The notes under the pieces were generated by a model. That model was not told the DNA's origin and did no database searches. It saw nothing but the letters and a program-made list of their open reading frames with translations. The position numbers and the translations under genes were made by a program. Shown piece after piece: positions 1 to 5,585 of a stretch of 7,516 nt of DNA; within the stretch, counting starts at the first letter, position 1; each line of letters starts with the position of its first letter. Source of the stretch: Rhizobiaceae bacterium (GTDB lineage Bacteria; Pseudomonadota; Alphaproteobacteria; Rhizobiales; Rhizobiaceae); the NCBI GenBank assembly GCA_028865845.1, contig JAGWJK010000183.1, forward strand, positions 1 to 7,516, in the 5' to 3' direction.

Positions 1-109
1 GCTTTCCATTGGGAGGGCGGCGGGACTGCGCAAATCGGTGCGGATTCTCGTCTGGAACCAGGTGTTTGCCGATGGCGTCCGCCTGCTGCAGCCAAAGCAG
101 CCCACCGAT

Positions 110-147
110 CCGCCGCCGCCCTCCCAAGGGAAAGCGGCGGCGGTTTT
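110..147 (+). terminator. GC-rich hairpin with T-run (rho-independent terminator candidate)
   Basis: A perfect 10-bp stem pairs CCGCCGCCGC (110-119) with GCGGCGGCGG (134-143), and TTTT (144-147) follows directly. Inside the loop, the TCC and GGA around 122-131 could extend the pairing. The T-run lies on the plus-strand side, so the structure fits termination of a plus-strand transcript entering from the left edge. It also lies 17 bp beyond the stop of the minus-strand aldo/keto reductase gene and could act there as a 3' stabilising hairpin, although that side has no T-tract. No plus-strand gene ending inside the window could be identified, so the gene it serves is unknown. Confidence 0.55.
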
Positions 148-163
148 CAATCGAACGCGCGCA

Positions 164-1213
164 TCAGTCCTTCGGTTCGAAGGGCTGCGGGCGACGGGCA
201 GCGCCCTGGCGCGGCAGCATCCAGCCGGGATATTCCGGAGCAAGGGCGCTGACTTCGTCGAGCTTCGCCAGATCGTCGGCATCAAGCTTCAGCTTGACGG
301 CGGCAAGGTTCTGGTCGAGCTGATCGAGACGCTTGGCACCGATGATGATGCTGGTGACGAAGGGCTTGGCAAGGATCCAGGCGAGCGCCACGGTGGCGAC
401 GCTGGCGCCGTGCTTTTCAGCGACTTCGCGCATCACAGCAACGCAGGCCCAGGCGCGGTCCTTGTCGACGGGCGGGAAATCGAAGCTGGCGCGGCGTCCT
501 TCGCCATTGCCCGGCGCGCCCGGGCCGAACTTGCCGGACAGAAGCCCGCCGGCGAGCGGCGACCAGACCATCAGGCCAAGTTTCTCCTCAGCCATCAGCG
601 GCACGATTTCACGCTCGAGATCGCGGCCTGCGACGGAATAATAGGCCTGCACCGTTTCGAAACGGGCATAACCGCGGCGTTCGGACACTCCGAGCGCCTT
701 GGCGATGCGCCAGGCCTGCCAGTTGGAAACGCCGACATAACGCACTAGGCCGCGGGATACGAGGTCGTCGAAGGCACGCAGCGTTTCCTCGATCGGCGTC
801 ACCGTGTCGGTGGCGTGGATCTGGTAGAGGTCGATGTGATCGGTCTGCAGACGTTCCAGGCTTGCTTCGACCGAATCCATGATATGGCCGCGCGAAGCGC
901 CGCGATCGTTGGGCTTATCGCCCATGACACCGTAAACCTTGGTGGCGATGACGACGTCCTTGCGCGGCACGCCGACGTTCTTCAGCGCCTGGCCAAGCAG
1001 CTTTTCGGAGGTTCCGTTGGAATAGACGTCAGCGGTATCGATGAAATTGACGCCGGCTGCGAGCGAGCGTTCGACGATCTTGTCGGCGCTTGCCTGGTCG
1101 ACATCGGCGATAGAGCCCCACATGTTGTTGGGATTGGCTTCGCCGAAGGTCATCGTGCCCAGGCAGAGTTCGGAAACGAACATGCCGGTATTGCCGAGTT
1201 GGTTGTAACGCAT
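164..1213 (-). CDS. Aldo/keto reductase family oxidoreductase
   Basis: This 349-residue protein is a full-length aldo/keto reductase (TIM barrel, NADPH-dependent, cytosolic) that would interconvert carbonyl compounds and alcohols. The opening RYNQLGNTGMFVSELCLGT is the usual first strand. The catalytic tetrad is visible as Asp59 and Tyr64 (in FIDTADVY), Lys92 (in IATKVYG) and His133 (in LYQIH). GVSNW at 161-165 is a standard family motif. SIIIGAKRLDQLDQN (288-302) matches the C-terminal nucleotide-phosphate-binding segment. The start at 1213 is preceded by AAGGA about 9 bases upstream on the minus strand, and the first residues align with the family start. The gene diverges from the HAD hydrolase across about 300 bp and appears monocistronic here. 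The substrate cannot be read from sequence; xenobiotic aldehyde or ketone reduction is typical of these relatives. Several long reading frames on the opposite strand are codon-bias shadows. Confidence 0.93.
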   Translation of the reverse strand: MRYNQLGNTGMFVSELCLGTMTFGEANPNNMWGSIADVDQASADKIVERSLAAGVNFIDTADVYSNGTSEKLLGQALKNVGVPRKDVVIATKVYGVMGDKPNDRGASRGHIMDSVEASLERLQTDHIDLYQIHATDTVTPIEETLRAFDDLVSRGLVRYVGVSNWQAWRIAKALGVSERRGYARFETVQAYYSVAGRDLEREIVPLMAEEKLGLMVWSPLAGGLLSGKFGPGAPGNGEGRRASFDFPPVDKDRAWACVAVMREVAEKHGASVATVALAWILAKPFVTSIIIGAKRLDQLDQNLAAVKLKLDADDLAKLDEVSALAPEYPGWMLPRQGAARRPQPFEPKD

Positions 1214-1514
1214 TTGAGGAATTCCTTTGAAGTCCTGCCGAAGGGAAGATCGGCCGGTGAACTCTTATCTTTTGCTTATTGGCCTCGGCATGACAGCCGC
1301 CATCCCGGGCAGCCATGGAGAGGTCTGGAGATGATCGTCGAGGAACGGCTTTGTGCGCCGCTACCGTCGCGATAACATTGACATAATGCACCGGAACCCG
1401 GCGTCAACGCGAGACCGGCGGCCGATCACGATGCGGTTACCGCGTTTCGCTCTTGCCTGCGCTGTCATGCGCGATAAAGTTTCCCATCCAGGCAATCCGT
1501 AAGGACCCGATGTC
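1214..1514. other. Divergent intergenic region, promoters not resolved
   Basis: These 301 bp separate the minus-strand aldo/keto reductase from the plus-strand HAD hydrolase and must hold both 5' regions. I see Shine-Dalgarno sequences at each end, AAGGA for each gene (1501-1505 for the hydrolase). A TTGACA hexamer at 1378-1383 has no acceptable -10 element 16-18 bp downstream. Reading frames crossing this stretch are extensions of shadow frames and have no family character. No strong hairpin or repeat was found. Confidence 0.5.
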
Positions 1515-2219
1515 ATGACCCTACGTCCGCTGACAACCATCGGCTTCGACGCCGACGATACGCTCTGGCAGAACGAGCAGTTCTACCGGTTGACGGAACG
1601 GCAATTCACCGAACTCCTCGCCGACTATGCCCAGGGCTACAACATATCCCAGGGGCTGCTCGAAGCGGAGAAGCGAAACCTCAGCCATTATGGCTTCGGC
1701 ATCAAGGGCTTTACGCTGTCGATGATCGAGACGGCGATCGAGATCACCAAGGGCGACGTGCCGGTGAGCGTCATTGCGCAGATTCTCGACATCGGCCGCG
1801 ACCTGCTTGCCCATCCCGTCGAGACGCTGCCGCATGTGCGGGAAACGCTGGAGGCGCTACGAGGGCACTACCTGATGGTGCTGATCACCAAGGGCGATCT
1901 CTTCGATCAGGAGCGCAAGCTGGCGCAATCGGGTCTCGGCGACCTATTCGATGCCATCGAAATCGTCTCCGACAAAAATGCGTCCACCTACCGCCGCATC
2001 TTCTCGAAAGTCGGCGACGGGCCGGAGCGGGCAATGATGGTCGGCAACTCCCTGAAATCCGACATCGTGCCGGCGATCGCTGCCGGCAGTTACGGCGTTT
2101 TCGTGCCGCATGAACTCACATGGACCTTCGAGCACGTCGAGGAACCGACCGAAGCGCCAAGGTTCAGAAAGATTGAGCACCTGGGAGAGCTGCAAGGATT
2201 GATTGACGGGTTGTCTTAA
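1515..2219 (+). CDS. HAD-superfamily hydrolase (phosphatase/dehalogenase-like)
   Basis: This 234-residue cytosolic protein carries all four HAD motifs. Motif I is GFDADDTLW, with nucleophile Asp12 and acid/base Asp14. Motif II is Thr125 in LITKGD. Motif III is probably Lys154 in SDKNASTY. Motif IV is GNSLKSDI, with Asp183 as a Mg2+ ligand. Residues 19-100 form the helical C1-type cap between motifs I and II, as in the haloacid dehalogenase/YjjG-like group. Most members are Mg2+-dependent phosphomonoesterases acting on small metabolites. Tyr or Phe is not placed as in true L-2-haloacid dehalogenases with certainty, so phosphatase is the safer reading. The ATG at 1515 has AAGGA at 1501-1505, spaced 9 bases. 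A nearby ATG at 1510 is in another frame. The gene ends 16 bp from the convergent stop of the exported protein gene, and no terminator hairpin is visible between them. Confidence 0.92.
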   Translation: MTLRPLTTIGFDADDTLWQNEQFYRLTERQFTELLADYAQGYNISQGLLEAEKRNLSHYGFGIKGFTLSMIETAIEITKGDVPVSVIAQILDIGRDLLAHPVETLPHVRETLEALRGHYLMVLITKGDLFDQERKLAQSGLGDLFDAIEIVSDKNASTYRRIFSKVGDGPERAMMVGNSLKSDIVPAIAAGSYGVFVPHELTWTFEHVEEPTEAPRFRKIEHLGELQGLIDGLS

Positions 2220-2235
2220 ATGCTCCCGAGATTCA

Positions 2236-2835
2236 TCAATTAGGCTGTGAAGATTTGCTTGGAAACAGCGATGGCGGCTGCCCGGTGCGCTTGGGAAAGA
2301 GTGATGGCGCCTGATCGTCTTGCTGACCCGTCGGCTGTGTTGCCGGCTGCTGGTTGGCGGGCGGATTGGGATCGATGAGGATCGTATAGGGAGCGCCGAG
2401 GCCACGCCTGCGGGTGACGCGGGAATAATAGGGCTTGATCAGCCAGGTCGTGTCGCTGTTCAACGTGACATCGGCGATCATGCCGTCCTCGTCGGTACCG
2501 AAGAAGGATTCATCGTCATTCGAGGACAGGTCGAAGATCGCCATATAGGCATATTGGCTTTTGGAGCTGAAGGTGATCCGAACGTGCTGGCCCTTTTTCA
2601 GCGGCAGCGTGTAGACTTTGCCCTTGCCGAACTTCGTCCAGCCCGACAGCTTTTCGACAACCGCGGGGAAGCCGAGCTTCTCGACCGTTTCGCCGCGATC
2701 GAGCTCGGGAAGCGGTGTCTGCGCCTGCGCGCCGGAATTGCCGCTGTCATCGTCATCAGCGTCCTGCGCATGGCCTATCTGTGCCAAGGAGAGCGCAAAG
2801 GCTGCGACCGAAAAAGCAAGAACCAGACGTCTCAT
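2236..2835 (-). CDS. Small exported protein with PPC/PliI-like domain, function unassigned
   Basis: This 199-residue protein begins with a clear Sec signal peptide: Arg2-Arg3, a hydrophobic core at about 4-19, and likely cleavage after GHA (residue 23). An acidic stretch DADDDD (25-30) follows, so the mature protein should be periplasmic or secreted. The central domain (about 60-155) has the layout of a PPC-like beta-sandwich: YTLPLKKGQHVRITF at 75-89, then FFGTDEDG, then a segment with SRVTRRRG (138-145) and closing PYTILI (149-154). The spacing of YxL...GQ, FxG and RxxxRRG...YTxxI resembles proteobacterial proteins related to PliI, the inhibitor of g-type lysozyme. This is motif recognition only. 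The tail (157-199) is rich in Pro, Gln and Asn and holds an 11-residue duplication. The start codon overlaps the tag stop as ATGA and has no obvious ribosome binding site, which implies translational coupling to tag. Confidence 0.85.
   Translation of the reverse strand: MRRLVLAFSVAAFALSLAQIGHAQDADDDDSGNSGAQAQTPLPELDRGETVEKLGFPAVVEKLSGWTKFGKGKVYTLPLKKGQHVRITFSSKSQYAYMAIFDLSSNDDESFFGTDEDGMIADVTLNSDTTWLIKPYYSRVTRRRGLGAPYTILIDPNPPANQQPATQPTGQQDDQAPSLFPKRTGQPPSLFPSKSSQPN
2255..2320 (-). repeat. 33-bp imperfect tandem duplication in the exported protein tail
   Basis: Two adjacent 11-codon units encode APSLFPKRTGQ and PPSLFPSKSSQ (residues 176-197), each centred on PSLFP. At the DNA level the cores GCCATCACTCTTTCC and GCCATCGCTGTTTCC differ mainly at third positions. 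This shows a duplication kept under protein-level constraint. Boundaries are accurate to a few bases. Confidence 0.65.
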
Positions 2836-3461
2836 GGCCGTACCAATGCGTTACGCATCGCCTCTACCTCGCTGCGGCAATAACAACCTTCGATGTGGTC
2901 GTTGACGAGGCCCATGGCCTGCATGAAAGCATAGACTGTCGTCGGCCCGACAAAAGTCCAGCCACGCTTCTTCAAATCCTTGGAGATCCTGACCGAAGCC
3001 GGCGTCGTCGGATTGGCGGCGATGGTCGGATAGTCGACGAAGGCCGGACGTTCCTCGGCGGTCGGCTCGTAACCCCAGAAATAGCGGGCGAGCGAACCGA
3101 ATTCTGCGCGCAGTTCGATGGCACGGCGAGCATTGTTGATGGTGGAAACGATCTTGCCGCGGTGGCGGATGATGCCGGCATCGGCAAGGCAGCGCGCGAT
3201 ATCGTCCTCGCCGAACTCCGCCACCTTATCGAAATCGAAACCGGCAAAAGCGGCGCGGAAATTCTCGCGCTTGCGCAGGATCGTCAGCCAGGACAGGCCG
3301 GATTGAAAACCTTCCAGGCAAATCTTCTCGAACAGCCTGATATCGTTGATGACGGGACGGCCCCATTCATGGTCGTGGTAGCGCAGATATTCCGGCAGGT
3401 TGCCGTGCCAGAAGCAGCGGTCCTTGCCATCTTCACCGGTAATGATGCCCGTTCCGGTCAT
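2832..3461 (-). CDS. tag: DNA-3-methyladenine glycosylase I
   Basis: This protein removes 3-methyladenine from alkylated DNA, the first step of base excision repair, in the cytosol. It is clearly homologous to E. coli Tag. Shared blocks include YHDHEWGRP, LFEKICLEGFQSGLSW, LRKRENFR, DAGIIRHRGKI, LKKRGW.FVGPT and GLVNDHIEGC. The four zinc ligands of Tag are present. In this frame they are Cys16 (DRCFWHG), His29 (RYHD), His189 (NDH) and Cys193 (EGC). The glutamate of ICLEG, which matches the base-binding Glu38 of E. coli Tag, is also kept. I chose the ATG at 3459-3461 (209 residues, against 187 in E. coli). AGGGGA lies 12 bases upstream, and the ten extra residues available from 3491 show no family similarity and have a poorer ribosome binding site. 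The gene overlaps the following exported-protein gene by ATGA and diverges from the L,D-transpeptidase at 3763. Confidence 0.95.
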   Translation of the reverse strand: MTGTGIITGEDGKDRCFWHGNLPEYLRYHDHEWGRPVINDIRLFEKICLEGFQSGLSWLTILRKRENFRAAFAGFDFDKVAEFGEDDIARCLADAGIIRHRGKIVSTINNARRAIELRAEFGSLARYFWGYEPTAEERPAFVDYPTIAANPTTPASVRISKDLKKRGWTFVGPTTVYAFMQAMGLVNDHIEGCYCRSEVEAMRNALVRP

Positions 3462-3491
3462 TTTTGCGATTCGTCCCCTATTTCGCTGCAT

Positions 3492-3762
3492 GATCCCGGA
3501 AATTGCAAAATTTTCCAGAAGAAGACCACGCCTATCAGATACTTAGATCGAAAGGACGATTCAAAGGCAAATCATCTCTAGTCAAGGTTTACCATTTGCA
3601 AACCGTCTTTCCAAACCAAGCGGTAACCCTGACAAAGGTTTATCGGCTTCGCGGCATTTTGATGAATGGGCAATTAACCCTTCGCTGGCGCGCAAGTGTC
3701 ACCATAGTCAAGACCGGGCGCAATTACGCCCATCCTCGGTCCATTTGTAGAGAGTTTGTCCG
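3492..3762. promoter_or_regulatory. Divergent regulatory region between tag and the first L,D-transpeptidase
   Basis: This AT-richer stretch holds the control sequences of tag (minus) and the transpeptidase gene (plus). It contains a cluster of GGTTT/AAACC elements at 3584-3644. TTAACCC lies at 3674-3680. A small stem GGGCG/CGCCC (3716-3720 with 3727-3731) sits in the presumed leader, with GACCG/CGGTC (3712-3716, 3737-3741) as outer arms. I could not assign a convincing -35/-10 pair. A reading frame from 3503 to 3766 crosses it but lacks coding character. Confidence 0.5.
3584..3644. repeat. Cluster of GGTTT-type elements with a 19-bp dyad
   Basis: AAGGTTTA occurs at 3584-3591 and again at 3635-3642, exactly 51 bp apart. 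AAACC, the inverse half, occurs at 3600-3604 and 3613-3617, and GGTAACC at 3622-3628. The first pair forms an imperfect 19-bp dyad at 3586-3604, with GGTTT and AAACC arms. The cluster is 120-180 bp upstream of the transpeptidase start and about 125 bp upstream of the tag start. It looks like a multi-site operator, but no known regulator is identified. Confidence 0.45.
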
Positions 3763-4545
3763 ATGATGAAACCACGCATTTTATTCGCTGCGGGCGCGCT
3801 CAGCCTGCTTGCCGCCAACGCTTTTGCCGATGACCGCTACCAGTCGCGGCCGCCGGTCATCGTCAGCCCCGACCTTACGGCTCCCTGGGTCATGCAACTC
3901 GGCGGCGCCAATGTGCAGCCGGCCGTCTACCCCGGTCGTGCCGTAGCGCAGCAGGCGGCCAATCCCACGGCTTACCAGCCGGCCAATCCGGAAGTCCGCC
4001 GCGTCATCCAACCGCGCGGTCTGTTTGCCCGTCCCGTCGCGCAGCCGGTCGCCATGCGTCCGATGTATCCGGCGATCCAGGGTCATCTCGATCCGCAATT
4101 CCTGCCGCAGATCGTCGATTACCAGACGAAGGAAAAGCCCGGCACGATCGTCATCGATACCAACAATCGCTTCCTCTACCTCGTGATGGACGGCGGCAAG
4201 GCACGGCGCTACGGCGTCGGCGTCGGCAAGCCCGGCTTCGAATGGGCCGGCGCCCATACCATTACCCGCAAGCAGGAATGGCCGGACTGGACGCCGCCGT
4301 CCGAAATGCTCTCGCGCGAAGCCGCCAAGGGGCATTACCTGCCGGCGCACATGGAAGGCGGCGAGGCCAATCCGCTCGGCGCCCGCGCCATGTATCTCGG
4401 CTCGACGCTCTACCGCATCCACGGCACCAACGCTCCCTGGACGATCGGCAACGCCGTGTCTTCCGGCTGCATCCGCCTGCGCAACGAAGACGTTACCGAT
4501 CTCTATGACCGCGTGAAGGTCGGGACTCGCGTCATCGTCCTGTAA
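3763..4545 (+). CDS. L,D-transpeptidase (YkuD family), first of a tandem pair
   Basis: This 260-residue periplasmic enzyme would form 3-3 (mDAP-mDAP) peptidoglycan crosslinks or attach proteins to peptidoglycan. A signal peptide (residues 1-22, ending AFA before DD) is followed by a Pro/Gln/Ala-rich linker (about 28-120) that could span the wall. The YkuD catalytic domain runs from about 127 to 260. Its active-site signature is His220 in YRIHGTN, then SSGCIRLRN with nucleophile Cys236, 16 residues later. The residue before Gly-Cys is Ser instead of the His of the textbook SHGC form, a common variant. The domain ends at the last residue with no C-terminal extension. The start could be the ATG at 3763 or the one at 3766; GAGAG at 3750-3754 suits 3763 better. 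A strong hairpin follows the stop, and a paralogue follows in the same direction. Confidence 0.94.
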   Translation: MMKPRILFAAGALSLLAANAFADDRYQSRPPVIVSPDLTAPWVMQLGGANVQPAVYPGRAVAQQAANPTAYQPANPEVRRVIQPRGLFARPVAQPVAMRPMYPAIQGHLDPQFLPQIVDYQTKEKPGTIVIDTNNRFLYLVMDGGKARRYGVGVGKPGFEWAGAHTITRKQEWPDWTPPSEMLSREAAKGHYLPAHMEGGEANPLGARAMYLGSTLYRIHGTNAPWTIGNAVSSGCIRLRNEDVTDLYDRVKVGTRVIVL

Positions 4546-4551
4546 TCGACC

Positions 4552-4589
4552 GGCAGGCAGCTTGCGACAGCGCAAGTTGCCTGCCCTTT
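4552..4589 (+). terminator. Hairpin terminator between the two L,D-transpeptidase genes
   Basis: A 15-bp stem (4552-4566 with 4571-4585) containing one G-U wobble encloses the four-base loop ACAG, seven bases after the stop codon. The T-run after it is short (CTTT), so it is a weak intrinsic terminator by the E. coli standard, but the stem is long. It suggests the two transpeptidases are mostly separate transcripts. Confidence 0.7.
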
Positions 4590-4733
4590 GGGCCTCCCAC
4601 GACCCAGAATTTCGCGCAGCCGATGCCAAGTGTAGCGCGTCGATAGACCATCCGCCGCATCAGAATAACGAACAACGGCTATCGTCTTATCTTTGTGCCC
4701 GACAGTTTCGTCTTGATCCCGAGGCCAGTTTGG

Positions 4734-4764
4734 TTAACGTTCCGGCAGGGTAAACGAAGAGGGG
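4734..4764 (+). promoter_or_regulatory. Ribosome binding site and TTAACG/TAAACG elements before the second transpeptidase
   Basis: AGGGG (4760-4764, within a longer purine run) lies 8 bases before the ATG at 4773 and fixes that start over the upstream in-frame ATG at 4695. Just ahead, TTAACG (4734-4739) and TAAACG (4751-4756) form a near-direct repeat with a 17-bp period. TTAAC half-sites recall the CtrA motif, but the spacing is not the canonical TTAA-N7-TTAA, so a regulator is not assigned. Confidence 0.55.
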
Positions 4765-4772
4765 ACTCTGGC

Positions 4773-5471
4773 ATGAAATCCTTAATACCGGCCGTAATGG
4801 CGGCGGGCATGGTCGTCTCGTGCATGGCGACAGCGGCAACAGCTGCGACTCTAAGTGCTTCGGCACCCCATGTCGCGCCCGCGCAGAGCAACGTGATCCG
4901 CGTATCACAACCGCCCCAGGGCGAAGTGAAGCCGCAGTTCCAGCGCCGCGTTGTACGGCTGGTTACCGACGAAGAAGCCGGTACCATCATCGTCGATACC
5001 AACAATAAATATCTCTATCTGGTCGAAGGCGACAACCGCGCCCGCCGCTATGGCATCGGCGTCGGCCGCGACGGCTTCGGCTGGTCGGGTGTCGTCAAGG
5101 TCGGCCGCAAGGCGGAATGGCCGGGCTGGACGCCGCCGGCAGAAATGCGTGTCCGCGAGGCCAAGAACGGCCACAAGCTGCCCGCCTATCAGGAAGGTGG
5201 CGAGGACAACCCGCTCGGCGCGCGCGCCATGTATCTCTATCGCAACGGCAACGACACGGCCTTCCGCATCCACGGTACCAACCAGCCGTGGTCGATCGGC
5301 CTCAACATGTCGTCCGGCTGCATCCGCATGATGAACAAGGACGTGATCGATCTCTATGACCGGGTTCCGGTCGGCACAAAGGTCATTGTCGTCGGCCCCG
5401 GCAACAAGCAGGGCGAAGTCAGCTACCAGGATCGTGGTATCGACATCCTGCGGACGATGTTTGGCGGCTGA
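4773..5471 (+). CDS. L,D-transpeptidase (YkuD family), second of a tandem pair
   Basis: This 232-residue paralogue of the preceding gene shares many blocks with it: [57 protein letters not shown] and SSGCIRM. The catalytic pair is His167 and Cys183, again 16 residues apart. The N-terminus is a signal sequence (about 1-25). It can be read as a Sec signal cleaved near ATAA, or as a lipoprotein signal with lipobox VVSC and lipidated Cys17. The linker is much shorter than in its neighbour (about 45 residues against about 100), so the catalytic domain would sit closer to the membrane if anchored. A 25-residue tail after the YkuD fold (about 208-232) is absent from the first copy. The ATG at 4773 is chosen for its ribosome binding site and because the signal sequence starts there. 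Likely role: 3-3 crosslinking or protein attachment to peptidoglycan. Confidence 0.94.
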   Translation: MKSLIPAVMAAGMVVSCMATAATAATLSASAPHVAPAQSNVIRVSQPPQGEVKPQFQRRVVRLVTDEEAGTIIVDTNNKYLYLVEGDNRARRYGIGVGRDGFGWSGVVKVGRKAEWPGWTPPAEMRVREAKNGHKLPAYQEGGEDNPLGARAMYLYRNGNDTAFRIHGTNQPWSIGLNMSSGCIRMMNKDVIDLYDRVPVGTKVIVVGPGNKQGEVSYQDRGIDILRTMFGG

Positions 5472-5496
5472 CGGGCGATCGACGCGGTGAGTTGAC

Positions 5497-5540
5497 GAGC
5501 TCAGCGACGAACGCGCTGAGCTCAGGGCCCAAGGCCCTTT
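5497..5540 (+). terminator. Two adjacent hairpins after the second L,D-transpeptidase
   Basis: The first stem pairs GAGCTCAGCG (5497-5506) with CGCTGAGCTC (5514-5523) around a 7-base loop. The second, AGGGCC/GGCCCT (5524-5529 with 5533-5538), follows immediately with a 3-base loop and ends in TTT (5538-5540). They start 25 bp after the plus-strand stop and suit termination of that transcript. Confidence 0.65.
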
Positions 5541-5555
5541 GGTGAGGCATGGCCA

Positions 5556-5577
5556 CCTTCTCCCGCCAGGGAGAAGG
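5556..5577. repeat. CCTTCTCCC/GGGAGAAGG palindrome, rhizobial intergenic-repeat type
   Basis: A perfect 9-bp stem (5556-5564 with 5569-5577) encloses the loop GCCA. It lies 8 bp beyond the stop of the minus-strand SDR gene. Palindromes with CCTTCTCCCC cores are, from memory, frequent between genes in Rhizobium and Agrobacterium. This one may therefore be a dispersed repetitive unit that also works as a bidirectional terminator. Copy number cannot be assessed from one window. Confidence 0.6.
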
Positions 5578-5585
5578 GAACCGCC

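Noticed and set aside
38..748. 236-codon plus-strand reading frame
   Set aside because: It lies antisense to the conserved aldo/keto reductase and has no family character. It is a codon-bias shadow.
1378..1406. TTGACA hexamer as a -35 element for the HAD hydrolase
   Set aside because: The bases 16-18 bp downstream do not resemble a -10 element.
1247..1430. Distant inverted similarity between GATCGGCCGGT (about 1249) and ACCGGCGGCCGATC (about 1414)
   Set aside because: It is short, imperfect and about 165 bp apart in GC-rich DNA, so chance is likely.
2715..3581. 288-codon plus-strand frame
   Set aside because: It is antisense to tag and to the exported-protein gene, both of which have clear protein features. 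It is a shadow frame.
3503..3766. 87-codon plus-strand frame, with an internal ATG at 3662, ending in an ATGA overlap with the first transpeptidase
   Set aside because: Its start is TTG, there is no ribosome binding site, the composition is unlike the neighbours, and it runs through the repeat cluster. The overlap is suggestive of a leader peptide but unsupported.
3781..4629. 282-codon minus-strand frame
   Set aside because: It is antisense to the first L,D-transpeptidase, whose active site is intact. It is a shadow frame.
4695..4772. Longer start for the second transpeptidase at ATG 4695
   Set aside because: The added 26 residues are charged and would bury the signal sequence. The ATG at 4773 has the good ribosome binding site.
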